DNA from: Haliscomenobacter sp.
Lineage (GTDB): Bacteria; Bacteroidota; Bacteroidia; Chitinophagales; Saprospiraceae
Assembly: GCA_016713275.1 (NCBI GenBank)
Contig: JADJPL010000005.1
Location: forward strand, 346,167-410,166
DNA: 64,000 nt
Direction of reading: 5' to 3'
Part shown: piece by piece, positions 40,412 to 49,096 of the stretch
Numbering within the stretch: position 1 is the stretch's first letter
How the letters are laid out: every line of letters starts with the position of its first letter
Notes under the pieces: model-generated
Database searches by the model: none
What the model saw: the letters and a program-made list of their open reading frames with translations, nothing else
Told to the model about the DNA's origin: nothing
Made by a program: the position numbers and the translations under genes

Positions 40412-40756
40412 TCACGCCTTCCGCACAAACTCCGATTTCAACCCCATCGATCCGAATCCCTCTATCCGGCAATCGATGTTGTGATCCCCGTCCGTCAGGC
40501 GGATGTTTTTTACTTTGGTGCCTGCTTTAAGGGGCCTTGGCGCGCCTTTTACCGGCAGGTCTTTGACGATGATTACCGAATCTCCGTGTTGGAGTTCATT
40601 GCCATTGGCGTCTAACACTTTGTACCCGGCGTCTTCAACGTCTGTTTTTTCTTCTCCCGGTTTCCATTCGTGAAAACATTCCGGGCATACGAGCATATCT
40701 TCCGATGGGTAGACGTTTTCGGAGGCGCATTTGGGGCAGAGCGGAAATTCAGACAT
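40412..40756 (-). CDS. yjdM: PhnA/YjdM-like zinc-ribbon protein
   Basis: Intact 114-residue protein from the ATG at 40756 (MSEFPLCPKCASENVYPSED). Two CxxC pairs, CPKC and CPEC, form a zinc ribbon. The C-terminal PhnA domain has LDANGNELQHGDSVIIVKDL, then KVKNIRLTDGDHNIDCRIEG and the ending GFGSMGLKSEFVRKA, all typical of this small conserved family. It was named after the alkylphosphonate locus, but its real function is not settled. The longer start at 40777 was rejected since the ribbon begins right after MSEFPL. Confidence 0.94.
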   Translation of the reverse strand: MSEFPLCPKCASENVYPSEDMLVCPECFHEWKPGEEKTDVEDAGYKVLDANGNELQHGDSVIIVKDLPVKGAPRPLKAGTKVKNIRLTDGDHNIDCRIEGFGSMGLKSEFVRKA

Positions 40757-40793
40757 AACCAGTTGTGATTTGTGCAAAAAAAGATTGTGGCCG

Positions 40794-40821
40794 CAAAGCT
40801 AACCTTATTCCCCGAAAGCAA
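40794..40821 (-). promoter_or_regulatory. Bacteroidota-type promoter of the PhnA-like gene
   Basis: On the minus strand TTG (40821-40819) and TAGCTTTG (40801-40794) are spaced by 17 nt. They lie about 40 nt before the start codon at 40756. Confidence 0.6.
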
Positions 40822-40874
40822 AACCTCAACCCCCCCCCCGCCCTTTTTTTTCTCCCCAACCCCCAGCTAAACCC

Positions 40875-40906
40875 CTTAACGCCCCGACGCCTTAACGCCC
40901 CGACGC
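40875..40906. repeat. 16-bp tandem duplication at the mltF stop codon
   Basis: CTTAACGCCCCGACGC occurs twice in a row (40875-40890, 40891-40906). The mltF stop codon lies in the second copy, so the duplication leaves the protein C-terminus (KASGR) unchanged. Just upstream, a C-rich tract (about ten C near 40830) follows the PhnA-like promoter. Confidence 0.8.
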
Positions 40907-42412
40907 CTTCCACGGCGCCTTTTCCGCCTGTTTGTAATAATGATACAAATACCGGTAGGAGCAGTAGTACTTGTAGATGTTACTGACGTATTGGACCGTT
41001 TCGCGGCCGATTTCGTGGCCGGCGATGAGTTCGACGTTGTTGAACCACACGTCCGGGTTGAGGCCCTGGGCTGCCGCTTTGCGCCGGAGCTCCTGCACGC
41101 GGCTGGGGCCGGCGTTGTAGGAAGCGACGCCAAAAAGCCCGGCATTCAGGGAGTCGATGGATTTGCTGATGAAGTAGTTGTCGATCATATAGCGCAGCAC
41201 TTTAGTGCCTGCATGGATGTTGCCTTCTTCTTCGTAGATATTGGGAATGTTGATGTTTTTGTCTTTCGCCGTTGTCGGAAGCACCTGCATAATTCCTACC
41301 GCCCCGGCTCTGCTCTTCAACTGCTGATTGTAGCGGGATTCCTGAAAGCCCAATGCCGCCAGAAGAATCCAGTCGAGCTGATACTGCTGTCCGTAGCGCG
41401 TAAAATAGTCCTGTAGCGCTTGAAACCGCGCTTTGTCTTTGGCGGTAAAGGCTTCTTTGACTTCGGATTCTTTACCCAGATAGCGGTTAAACAGCATATT
41501 GCCCATCAGGGTGCCTTTGCGGTTTTGGCCGACAAAGGCATCAATTTTCGCCTTGAGGTCAGAGTTGCCGGGGCGCATGGCCCAGGCAATATCGCTGGCC
41601 TCGTGAATGCAGAGGTCGCTGCGCACCCCGATTTTCGGGAATACCGATGCCCAAAATTTGCCTTTAAACTCGTCGGTCACCGTCAGCGAAATCAGGCCCT
41701 GATTGAGCATGCCCAATACGTCTTCGTCTTCGAGGTGCTCGTCGATCCACTCGACGGCAATCTGCGGTTTGCCCTGGGTTTTAAGGGAATCATTGATGGA
41801 TTGAACGTGTTCAAAAAAGCTGCTGGAACGCCGCAAAAACAGGGTTTTGCCGGGCAGGTCCTCGAGGGATTTGAGTTCGGGAGACGAAGGCCCGGTCACC
41901 ACCACTTCTCTGGCCCCGGTAAGCAACGGGGTTGAAAAAGCGACCTGGCGCTCCCTGCCAGGGGTGACGGTCAGGTTCTCGGCGATCAGGTCGCCATACC
42001 CCTGGAGGAGCGCCGGAATCAACTGGTCTCTGGACATGGGCACAAACACCGTTTGCACATAAGGCGGCTGGGTAGATTTGCCCAGGGATTTGTTCAAAAA
42101 CTGCTCGAAATGGATCATCGCCTCATACGCCATCCCTTTGCGTTCGGTACCGTCGAGGTAGTACGTCGTCATGGAATAGGGCACGAGTACCCGGAGGCGG
42201 CGGCGCTGGATAATCCCATCGAGGTCGCCTGTCCATTGTTCGTTGAGGCCGATCACGTCATCGAGCTGTTCATAATCCGGCCATGGAGTGACGGCGCCGG
42301 TCGATTCAGCGGCATTTTCCGCTTTCGGGGCCTCCCCCTTTGGGGCCGCAGGCTGGCAGGAAAATAAACCAAGCATGCCCAGTAACAGGGCATATCTAAA
42401 AGGGTTTGCCAT
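40892..42412 (-). CDS. mltF: MltF-type membrane-bound lytic murein transglycosylase
   Basis: Intact 506-residue lipoprotein (signal ALLLGMLGLFSCQ, lipobox LFSC). The N-terminal two-thirds is a solute-binding-protein-like domain: RRRLRVLVPYSMTTYYLDGT, GYGDLIAENLTVTPGRERQV and GLISLTVTDEFKGKF. The C-terminal SLT domain has the catalytic glutamate in AALGFQESRYNQQLKSRAG, then GIMQVLPTTAKDKNI and GVASYNAGPSRV. It cleaves peptidoglycan glycan strands with formation of 1,6-anhydro ends and should be anchored facing the periplasm. The order SBP-SLT is that of MltF. The gene stands alone, with the PhnA-like gene downstream in the same direction. Confidence 0.94.
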   Translation of the reverse strand: MANPFRYALLLGMLGLFSCQPAAPKGEAPKAENAAESTGAVTPWPDYEQLDDVIGLNEQWTGDLDGIIQRRRLRVLVPYSMTTYYLDGTERKGMAYEAMIHFEQFLNKSLGKSTQPPYVQTVFVPMSRDQLIPALLQGYGDLIAENLTVTPGRERQVAFSTPLLTGAREVVVTGPSSPELKSLEDLPGKTLFLRRSSSFFEHVQSINDSLKTQGKPQIAVEWIDEHLEDEDVLGMLNQGLISLTVTDEFKGKFWASVFPKIGVRSDLCIHEASDIAWAMRPGNSDLKAKIDAFVGQNRKGTLMGNMLFNRYLGKESEVKEAFTAKDKARFQALQDYFTRYGQQYQLDWILLAALGFQESRYNQQLKSRAGAVGIMQVLPTTAKDKNINIPNIYEEEGNIHAGTKVLRYMIDNYFISKSIDSLNAGLFGVASYNAGPSRVQELRRKAAAQGLNPDVWFNNVELIAGHEIGRETVQYVSNIYKYYCSYRYLYHYYKQAEKAPWKASGR

Positions 42413-42461
42413 AATTCGGTGGTTTTAAGGGAGATAAGATACGGAGAATTTGGGAAAAGGG

Positions 42462-42829
42462 CAAACGGGGGGCGGGGGCGGTTGACGGTTGACGGGGGAC
42501 GGGAGACGGTTGGCGGGGGACGGGGGGACGGGGGGACGGTTGACGGGGGACGGGAGACGGGAGACGGGAGACGGTTGACGGGGGGCGGTTGACGGTTGGC
42601 GGGGGGCGGTTGGCGGGGGGGCGGTTGGCGGGGGGGCGGTTGGCGGGGGGCGGTTGGCGGGGGCGGTTGGCGGGGGACGGGGGACGGGGGACGGTTGACG
42701 GGGGACGGTTGGCGGGGGGGCGAGGGACGGGGGGCGGTTGACGGTTGACAGGAGGGGGACGGGGGGCGGGGGCCGGTTGACAGGAGGGGGACGGGGGCGG
42801 GGGCCGGTTGATGGGGGACAGTTGATGGG
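42462..42829. repeat. G-rich degenerate minisatellite
   Basis: About 370 nt are built almost only from short variants such as GGTTGACGGGGGAC, GGGAGAC and GGTTGGCGGGGGG. The plus strand is nearly free of C runs and has dozens of G4-G7 tracts, so it could form G-quadruplexes. Long proline-rich frames on the minus strand are a by-product. The array ends next to a Uma2 gene remnant and lies upstream of mltF. Confidence 0.9.
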
Positions 42830-42834
42830 CAAAT

Positions 42835-42975
42835 CTATCCAAACACCTCTGCCACGCTTACAGAGAATGGGACGGAGACAGACTCGGCGGTATCGCCTAA
42901 TTCGCAGCGCTGTGCAAGAGTGAGGGCCGCCTTTTCTTTATCCAGACGGTAAATCTCAATTTGCTTTTTCCTCAG
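42835..42975 (-). pseudogene. C-terminal remnant of a Uma2-type PDDEXK protein
   Basis: Reading from near 42970 to the TAG at 42835 gives LRKKQIEIYRLDKEKAALTL, then ELGDTAESVSVPFSVSVAEV and FG. This matches the last 45 residues of Uma2-family restriction-endonuclease-like proteins. The rest of the gene is missing: the fragment abuts the stop codon of the dipeptide epimerase. It is a deletion remnant with the G-rich array directly downstream. Confidence 0.65.
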
Positions 42976-42976
42976 A

Positions 42977-44053
42977 TTAACGATCCAGCAGGAGAGACAA
43001 GCCCAGGCCGGGTTGCCCGGTAGGGCGCATCAGCCCCTTTTCAATCACGAACCCTCCCTGCACCACATCTTCGGCGAGGTCCAGGCTGCCGTCGAGATCG
43101 ATGTACCGGGTGTTGGAACAGGCAAAAGCCGCATGCAGCGCAGCCGTGATACTCACAATGCTCTCGTCGTTACATCCCCAGAAAAGGTCAATCCCTCCGT
43201 GGCGGGCGATTGATCCGATTTCCATGGCCGGAGCGATGCCGCCGCATTTCATCAATTTGATATTAAAAATGCCGAAGGGATGCGGTTCCTGAGCCAGTTT
43301 CATGGCATATACCGGCGACTTCAGGGACTCGTCGGCTGCAAGGAGCCGGCGCTGACCGGCAGGCAATTGAAGCAGTTCAGTTTCCGTCCCGACAAGCATG
43401 GGTTGTTCCACCAATTCCACTCCGGCGCTGTTCGTTCCGGCGTAAAACGTCTTCAGGTCTTCCAGGGAATAGCCCTGGTTGGCGTCCACGCGAATAGTGA
43501 AATGCGACCCGAAGCGCTCCCGGAGCTTTCGTACCCGCTCGACGTCCCCCTCTACGTTCATCCCTAGCTTGACTTTCAGAACAATAAATCCTTGTTTTTT
43601 ATAATCTTCCGCAGCTTCCAGCGTCTCTTCTAACGGCATAATTCCAATAGTCACCGACGTGGGCAGGGATTGGATTTTCTGGCCGTAGAACGCCGCCACC
43701 GGGATGCCCAGAAATTGCCCGAAAGCGTCGTGGAGGGCTATGTCTAAAATGGCCTGGGTTCCCGGCAAATGGGGAAATTGCTCGTGGGCTTCAAAAATCA
43801 TTTGCTGGAAGTGCCGGATATCTCCCCCTTCCAGTTGCCCAAAAAATGCCGTCTGGCAATTGACCAGGGTATCAGCCGGGGATTCGCCAACGACTTCCGG
43901 CGCCGGGTTGGCGGCGCCAATGCCCACGATCCCATTTTCTAATTCTACTTCCAGGAAGATGTTCTCCACATCGGAGATAGTCCGCGTAGCGATGGAGTAC
44001 GGTTTGCTAAGGGCCAGGTTTTTGGCGTAGGAGCGGATGGATTTGATTTTCAT
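42977..44053 (-). CDS. Dipeptide epimerase (enolase superfamily, MLE subgroup)
   Basis: Intact 358-residue cytoplasmic protein starting at the ATG at 44053 (MKIKSIRSYAKNLALSKPYS). Active-site blocks of L-Ala-D/L-Glu-type epimerases are in order: the KxK-type lysine in GFIVLKVKLGMN, metal ligands in TIRVDANQGYS, VELVEQPM and LLAADESL, and the second lysine in FNIKLMKCGG. The ending DLDGSLDLAEDVVQGGF is also typical. It epimerises the second residue of dipeptides, often from recycled peptidoglycan. It is divergent from yigZ (139 bp apart), and TATCTTTG at 44090-44083 is a likely -7 element. The in-frame extension to 44194 overlaps the yigZ start and was rejected. Substrate dipeptide is not predictable here. 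Confidence 0.92.
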   Translation of the reverse strand: MKIKSIRSYAKNLALSKPYSIATRTISDVENIFLEVELENGIVGIGAANPAPEVVGESPADTLVNCQTAFFGQLEGGDIRHFQQMIFEAHEQFPHLPGTQAILDIALHDAFGQFLGIPVAAFYGQKIQSLPTSVTIGIMPLEETLEAAEDYKKQGFIVLKVKLGMNVEGDVERVRKLRERFGSHFTIRVDANQGYSLEDLKTFYAGTNSAGVELVEQPMLVGTETELLQLPAGQRRLLAADESLKSPVYAMKLAQEPHPFGIFNIKLMKCGGIAPAMEIGSIARHGGIDLFWGCNDESIVSITAALHAAFACSNTRYIDLDGSLDLAEDVVQGGFVIEKGLMRPTGQPGLGLSLLLDR

Positions 44054-44192
44054 GATGGTTCCTGTTGTCATTCGGTGTACTCCAAAGATAGGCATCAGCG
44101 CGCGAAATCTACAGAAATCCTGCAAATCCCTTCCCGTAATGCGGCATCTTCCTGGATTGCAAATCCCGGCGACATTCGTTACTTTCGGGCGC

Positions 44193-44840
44193 ATGGAAGA
44201 TACCTATCGCACGATTGAATCGCTGAGCATGGGGGATTTTCGCGACCGGGGAAGTAAATTCCTGGCTTATGCCTACCCTATTGGCGCCGAGGCGGATTGC
44301 CCGCCGCTGCTGGAGGCTTTGCGAAAAGAACACCCCAAAGCCCGGCATTATTGCTATGCCTACCGGATTGGCATGGGAGGGCTTAACTTCCGGGCCAACG
44401 ACGATGGGGAGCCCAGCGGAACGGCGGGAAGGCCTATTCTGGGCCAAATCGATAGTTTCAGGCTCACCAATGTGCTCGTGGTCGTGGTGCGCTACTTTGG
44501 GGGAACCTTATTGGGAACGTCCGGCCTCATCAACGCCTACCGAACGGCAGCCGAAGCGGCACTTGGCCAGGCGATTATTGTTGAAAAGCTGGTAGAAAGC
44601 CATTTCCGGCTTGAGTTCGGGTACGCCCTCATGAGCGACGTCATGCAGGCGGTCAAGAAGCTGCAATTGTCCATCGTGGAACAGCAATTCGGGGAAAGCG
44701 GAGAACTCGTGATCGGAATCCGGAAAAGCCAGATACAAAACACCCTGGTGCAGCTGATTGCCCAGATCGGCCACCTGCACCAGGAAGAAGCCGAGCAGCT
44801 ACCGGAAATCGAAGGGTTAAAAATCGTGGCGCTGGACTAG
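44193..44840 (+). CDS. yigZ: YigZ/IMPACT-family protein
   Basis: Intact 215-residue protein from the ATG at 44193 (MEDTYRTIESLSMGDFRDRG). IMPACT-family blocks are SKFLAYAYPIGAEAD, HYCYAYRIG, then NDDGEPSGTAGRPILGQI and VVVRYFGGTLLGTSGLINAY. The C-terminal domain (DUF1949-type) covers the last 70 residues. The family is nucleic-acid or ribosome associated; the exact role in bacteria is unsettled. The gene ends at 44840, and its stop overlaps that of the convergent T9SS gene by the palindrome CTAG. Confidence 0.95.
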   Translation: MEDTYRTIESLSMGDFRDRGSKFLAYAYPIGAEADCPPLLEALRKEHPKARHYCYAYRIGMGGLNFRANDDGEPSGTAGRPILGQIDSFRLTNVLVVVVRYFGGTLLGTSGLINAYRTAAEAALGQAIIVEKLVESHFRLEFGYALMSDVMQAVKKLQLSIVEQQFGESGELVIGIRKSQIQNTLVQLIAQIGHLHQEEAEQLPEIEGLKIVALD

Positions 44841-45655
44841 CGGTGGATAACCATTTTCCTGGCCACGCTACTCAGTCCATCCGTCAGGGAATAAATATAA
44901 ATTCCATTGGGTAGCTGGCTGCCGTCATAAGAAATCCGGTTTTGCCCCTGATAGATCTGGACGGTTTCCCGATGCATCACTTTTCCCATAAAATCAAACA
45001 CCCGGAAATCAAAGCGCCCGCGGATACCGGAATTCACCTCGATTTCCGTCAGCGAGCTGAAGGGATTGGGCACGTTGTGCATCTGAAGCTGGGTCGCTGC
45101 CAGTTCATTGATACTCGACGGCTTGCAGGCCGGCGATCCTTCGGGCTGAATATACAGGTAATAGTTGCCGGCAGCGAACAGCGTAGAGTCTGGGAACGTA
45201 ATCGGGATGGGCACGAAAGAAGACACCAGGCCGCGTATTTTCAGGTCATGCCGCCCAACCTGGGCAGCATTGGCCGCTGAGCCATATAAAATGATACACC
45301 CCGAAGTTCCTTTCGGGAAAATGCAGGTTGGCGGGTTACAAACGTAATCGAGCCCCTGGGGAAGATTGGCCACAGCGGTATCCGGGTTCAGGGAAACGCT
45401 GACAATGGGGAATTCCCCGATCCCGGGTATGGGAAAGACATCCGGCACCTTGATCGTAAAAACGAATTCGAAGTAGGTGTTCAAGCAGGCCGTATCCGAT
45501 ATTCCCCCCGTTGGATTCCGGGAAGAATACGGCAACGGGAACACGCCGTACAGCGTATCGGCAAGGGTCGTATCCGGCTTGCAGGTCGGCGTGCCGGTTT
45601 GAGCCGTAAGCCAAACTGCAGGAGCAAGCATTAAAAGAAAAAGCAAGCGTTTCAT
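44837..45655 (-). CDS. Secreted protein with type IX secretion sorting domain
   Basis: Intact 272-residue protein from the ATG at 45655 (MKRLLFLLMLAPAVWLTAQ), a Sec signal peptide. The last 80 residues form a type A sorting domain: MHNVPNPFSSLTEIEVNSGI, GRFDFRVFDFMGKVMHRETV and NGIYIYSLTDGLSSVARKMV. This domain directs export through the type IX system and is cleaved at the surface. The middle part has cysteines (TPTCKPD, CNPPTCIFPKGTSGC) but no family I recognise. Its presence implies the organism has the Por/Gld secretion machinery. Confidence 0.92.
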   Translation of the reverse strand: MKRLLFLLMLAPAVWLTAQTGTPTCKPDTTLADTLYGVFPLPYSSRNPTGGISDTACLNTYFEFVFTIKVPDVFPIPGIGEFPIVSVSLNPDTAVANLPQGLDYVCNPPTCIFPKGTSGCIILYGSAANAAQVGRHDLKIRGLVSSFVPIPITFPDSTLFAAGNYYLYIQPEGSPACKPSSINELAATQLQMHNVPNPFSSLTEIEVNSGIRGRFDFRVFDFMGKVMHRETVQIYQGQNRISYDGSQLPNGIYIYSLTDGLSSVARKMVIHR

Positions 45656-45766
45656 GTTGCCAGATTTTGTGGGGGAAAGATACCCAAATTCATTCAAACC
45701 GGAAAAAGAGCGGAAGAAATTATTGAACTTAGGGGCTGTTTACGATTTTGTCAAAACGAATGCCTT

Positions 45767-48067
45767 ATGAAGGGAAACATGCTTCTTGCCTGCATGCTGA
45801 TTGCCGGGGTTTTAAACAGTACCTCCGGAATAAGTCAAATGGCCACGGTCAAAGGAAAAGTCACCGACCAGCAATCCGGAGAGCCGCTGCCTCTGGCCAC
45901 CATTCAAATTGGACCAAATGGAACCGTTTCCGAACTCAGCGGCCTGTTTCACCTTCAACTGGAAGCGGGAACCTACCGCCTCACCGTGAGTTATGTCGGT
46001 TACCTGCCGTATTCCGATACCCTCCAATTAGTTAACGGCCAAACCTGGGAAAAAAATATCCAGCTCCAGCCCCAATCGACGATTCTCGAAACCGCCACCG
46101 TCACGACCGGGCGGTATCAAAAACCGGTAAGCGAAGTCACCGTCAGCCTCGAAGTGCTCAAACCATCCCTGATTGAAAACAGCCACCGGTACCAACTCGA
46201 CGAAGCCCTGGAAAAAATTCCCGGAGTAAGCATCATCGACGGGCAGGCAAATATTCGGGGCGGGTCGGGATTCTCCTACGGCGCCGGCAGCCGCGTGCTG
46301 CTCCTGGTAGACGATATCCCCATCCTGCAGGCCGATGCGGGATTTCCCAACTGGAACGATATCCCCATTGAACATACCGGCCAGATCGAAGTGATCAAAG
46401 GCGCTTCCTCCGCCCTCTACGGCTCTGCTGCCCTCAACGGGGTCGTCAACTTCCGGACGGCCTGGCCAACCACCGAGCCGGAAACCAAAGGCGCTTTCTT
46501 CTCCGGAATGGCCCTGAGCCCCAAGGACTCCAGAAACCAATGGTGGGACAGTCCCCCCCTGACGTTTGGAGGAAGCGTTTCGCACAAACAAAAATTCAAC
46601 CGGCTCGACCTGGTAGCCGGCGTGTTTTACCTCAACGAAGAAAGCCATAATGAAAAAACCTTTTCCCGCTACGGCAGGCTGAATTTCAATACCCGTTACC
46701 GGCTCAACGACCGGCTCGCTTTTGGCTTAAACGGAAATATCAACCGGGGAAACAACCAGGATTTCTTTTTCTGGAAATCGGAATCCGAAGCCCTTTCCCC
46801 TTTCCCCAATACCCTTGCCAGCAGCGACATCCTGCGTTTTAACCTGGACCCTTACCTTACGTATTTCGACCGCGCCGGCAACCGGCACAAAGTACTGGGC
46901 CGGTATTACCGCATCGACAACCAGAACAGCGATCAGCGGGGCAATGCGTCCGCTCAGTATTACAGCGAATATCAGTTTCAACGAAACTTCGAAGCGGCCC
47001 GGCTTTTCCTGACGGCGGGCGCCGTTGCGTCCGGAAGCCAGGTAGAAGCTGAGTTATACGGCGACACGACCTTTCATTCCCGCAACCTGGCGCTGTACGC
47101 CAACCTCGATAAAAAGGTCGGCAACAGGCTCACCCTTGCCCTTGGCGTCCGCTTGGAAGACAACCTCCTCAAAAACCCCGGGTTTGCCTACCCCAGAGGC
47201 GTGGTGCAACCCTCCCGGGAACGGGAATCCAAACCCGTGCTCCGGATCGGACTCAATTACGAGCTCCTCCCCTACACCCATTTTCGCGCCTCTTGGGGGC
47301 AGGGCTACCGCTACCCATCTATCGCAGAGAAGTTCATCTTTACCCAGTTTGGAGGCATTTCCATTTCGCCAAGCCCAACCCTGAAGTCCGAAACGGGATG
47401 GTCGGCGGAGACCGGCCTTCGGCAGGGGTTGAAAGTTGGCGCGTTTGAGGGCTTTGTCGATGTTTCCGGATTCTGGATTCGCTACCAGGACATGATGGAG
47501 TTTAATTTCATCGATCTGCAAACGGGGTTCCGGTCGACGAATATCGGAGAAACGGAAGTGAAAGGGGTAGAACTCAGTACTGGCGGCCAAATGAAAACAG
47601 GGAAACTGACCCTCAACCTCATCGGTGGGTATCTGTATATCGACCCGAAATACCTGGATTTTGATACCAGCCCCCTGCAACCCGGGGAAACGGCTTCCAC
47701 AGGCAAGCTCAACGCGATCAACTCCTCTTCGGATCAACCCGTTTTGAAATACCGCTCCCCGCACAGCATGAAAATGGATGTGGAAGCCCTGTTGCCGAAA
47801 TGGAGCCTTGGCGCGTCGGTTCAGTATGCGTCCTTTCAGGAAGCCGTAGATCAGACCCTGCTGTTTATCATCCCGGGGGCCCGGACCTTCCGCGACGCCC
47901 ATGATACCGGCTACCGGGTGGTCGATTTCAGAGGCGCTTTTCAGATCACTTCGAAAATAAAATGTTCGGTTCTGTGGAACAATGCGCTGAACGAAGCCTA
48001 TATCCTCCGTCCGGGTCTAATGGAAGCGCCGTCTTCGCTGGCGCTCCGGATCGACTGGAAATTATAA
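45767..48067 (+). CDS. TonB-dependent receptor (siderophore/vitamin type)
   Basis: Intact 766-residue outer-membrane protein with a signal peptide (LLACMLIAGVLNSTSGISQ). It has a carboxypeptidase-regulatory-like domain (GKVTDQQSGEPLPLATIQIG), a plug (DEALEKIPGVSIIDGQANIR, IEVIKGASSALYGSAALNGV) and a 22-strand type barrel ending in the aromatic WKL. It is not a SusC protein: there is no SusD partner and the barrel is shorter. Iron-complex or cobalamin import is the usual role of this subgroup, but no sequence element shows the ligand. It is divergent from the T9SS gene and convergent with the dehydrogenase at 48080. Confidence 0.93.
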   Translation: MKGNMLLACMLIAGVLNSTSGISQMATVKGKVTDQQSGEPLPLATIQIGPNGTVSELSGLFHLQLEAGTYRLTVSYVGYLPYSDTLQLVNGQTWEKNIQLQPQSTILETATVTTGRYQKPVSEVTVSLEVLKPSLIENSHRYQLDEALEKIPGVSIIDGQANIRGGSGFSYGAGSRVLLLVDDIPILQADAGFPNWNDIPIEHTGQIEVIKGASSALYGSAALNGVVNFRTAWPTTEPETKGAFFSGMALSPKDSRNQWWDSPPLTFGGSVSHKQKFNRLDLVAGVFYLNEESHNEKTFSRYGRLNFNTRYRLNDRLAFGLNGNINRGNNQDFFFWKSESEALSPFPNTLASSDILRFNLDPYLTYFDRAGNRHKVLGRYYRIDNQNSDQRGNASAQYYSEYQFQRNFEAARLFLTAGAVASGSQVEAELYGDTTFHSRNLALYANLDKKVGNRLTLALGVRLEDNLLKNPGFAYPRGVVQPSRERESKPVLRIGLNYELLPYTHFRASWGQGYRYPSIAEKFIFTQFGGISISPSPTLKSETGWSAETGLRQGLKVGAFEGFVDVSGFWIRYQDMMEFNFIDLQTGFRSTNIGETEVKGVELSTGGQMKTGKLTLNLIGGYLYIDPKYLDFDTSPLQPGETASTGKLNAINSSSDQPVLKYRSPHSMKMDVEALLPKWSLGASVQYASFQEAVDQTLLFIIPGARTFRDAHDTGYRVVDFRGAFQITSKIKCSVLWNNALNEAYILRPGLMEAPSSLALRIDWKL

Positions 48068-48079
48068 AGCAAGCCGGCG

Positions 48080-49048
48080 TCACTCCGGGTAATCTACCAG
48101 ACAGGTCAGATCCTGGTATTCGCCGGCGCGAAGGCGTTCAAAGACGGAAGGCAGTTCGTTAAACGATACGGTATGATCGAACAGCGCATCATAGCCCTCC
48201 CAGGCAAGTAACCGCATCACCGCTTCTTTCCTGCGTTCCTTGTTCCAACGAGGATGCTTGAAGTGCGGAATAACCCCAACCTGGGTGCTCAGAATTTGTT
48301 TGCGCTGGCTATGAAACCCAGCGCCTAAATGGACATTCACCGGGTGTTCTCCATACCAGCTCAACTCCATAATCCGGGCCTCCGGTCCGGCGAAGTCGAT
48401 CGCCGTTTGCAGCCCCTGCCCCGTTGCGGTAGCATGAAAGGTGACATCATACCCGCGCAGGGAATGGTAGGTATCAAAAGCGCCAAAACCCAGGGCGGCA
48501 GCTTTGGCTTTGCGCAGCGGATTGATTTCCGCCACATCGATCTCCACACCAGGGAATTGCCGAAGCAGCATCGCCGTCAGCGCGCCAACCAAACCAAAGC
48601 CGACCACCAGCACCCGGTCGCCGGCACTCACGCCGCTATCCCATACCGCGGTGAGGGCGGTTTCCAGATTGCTGGCCAGGGTGGCCCTTCTCGGCGGGAT
48701 ATCCTCCGGAATGACCGTACAATCTTTGTGGTCTACCCGGCACCAGTTTTGGTGCGGGTGCATCACGTGTACCCATTTGCTTTTCCACTCTTCCGGCCCT
48801 TCTATCACTTGAGCCACCAGGGAGTATCCGTATTTGACCGGCAATGCAAAATTCCCTTCCATATAAGGTACCCGCATGTCTTCCCAGAGCTCCAGGGGCA
48901 CGGCGCCCCGGGCAACAAGCAATTCGGTGCCCAAACTGACCAGCGAGTATCTGGTCTTCAACATCAGATCTCCTCCCGTCCATTCAAGCCCTCCCGGCAG
49001 AATCTGGGAGGCATGGCCGGAGGTATGCCAAAGTGCGATCGAATTCAT
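48080..49048 (-). CDS. Medium-chain zinc-type alcohol dehydrogenase homologue
   Basis: Intact 322-residue cytoplasmic protein. The N-terminal GroES-like domain has SLVSLGTELLVARGAVP and PVKYGYSLVAQVIEGPEEWK. The Rossmann domain shows DRVLVVGFGLVGALTAMLLR and a following acidic residue in DVAEINPLRKAKAA, which favours NAD(H) over NADP(H). The usual catalytic zinc cysteine is replaced by the SLGTE segment and the structural four-cysteine loop is missing, so zinc binding is doubtful. A similar dehydrogenase is often found beside RibD-like reductases and methyltransferases, as here. The natural substrate is unknown. Confidence 0.88.
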   Translation of the reverse strand: MNSIALWHTSGHASQILPGGLEWTGGDLMLKTRYSLVSLGTELLVARGAVPLELWEDMRVPYMEGNFALPVKYGYSLVAQVIEGPEEWKSKWVHVMHPHQNWCRVDHKDCTVIPEDIPPRRATLASNLETALTAVWDSGVSAGDRVLVVGFGLVGALTAMLLRQFPGVEIDVAEINPLRKAKAAALGFGAFDTYHSLRGYDVTFHATATGQGLQTAIDFAGPEARIMELSWYGEHPVNVHLGAGFHSQRKQILSTQVGVIPHFKHPRWNKERRKEAVMRLLAWEGYDALFDHTVSFNELPSVFERLRAGEYQDLTCLVDYPE

Positions 49049-49096
49049 AAATCGATTTAATTAACTCCCGATAAAGATAACGTTGTTGCCGGATGC

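Noticed and set aside
42462..42829. CRISPR array
   Set aside because: The repeats are short, degenerate and without unique spacers, and no cas gene is present.
42396..42842. Proline-rich minus-strand ORFs of up to 148 codons
   Set aside because: They are translations of the G-rich minisatellite and have no start signal or relatives.
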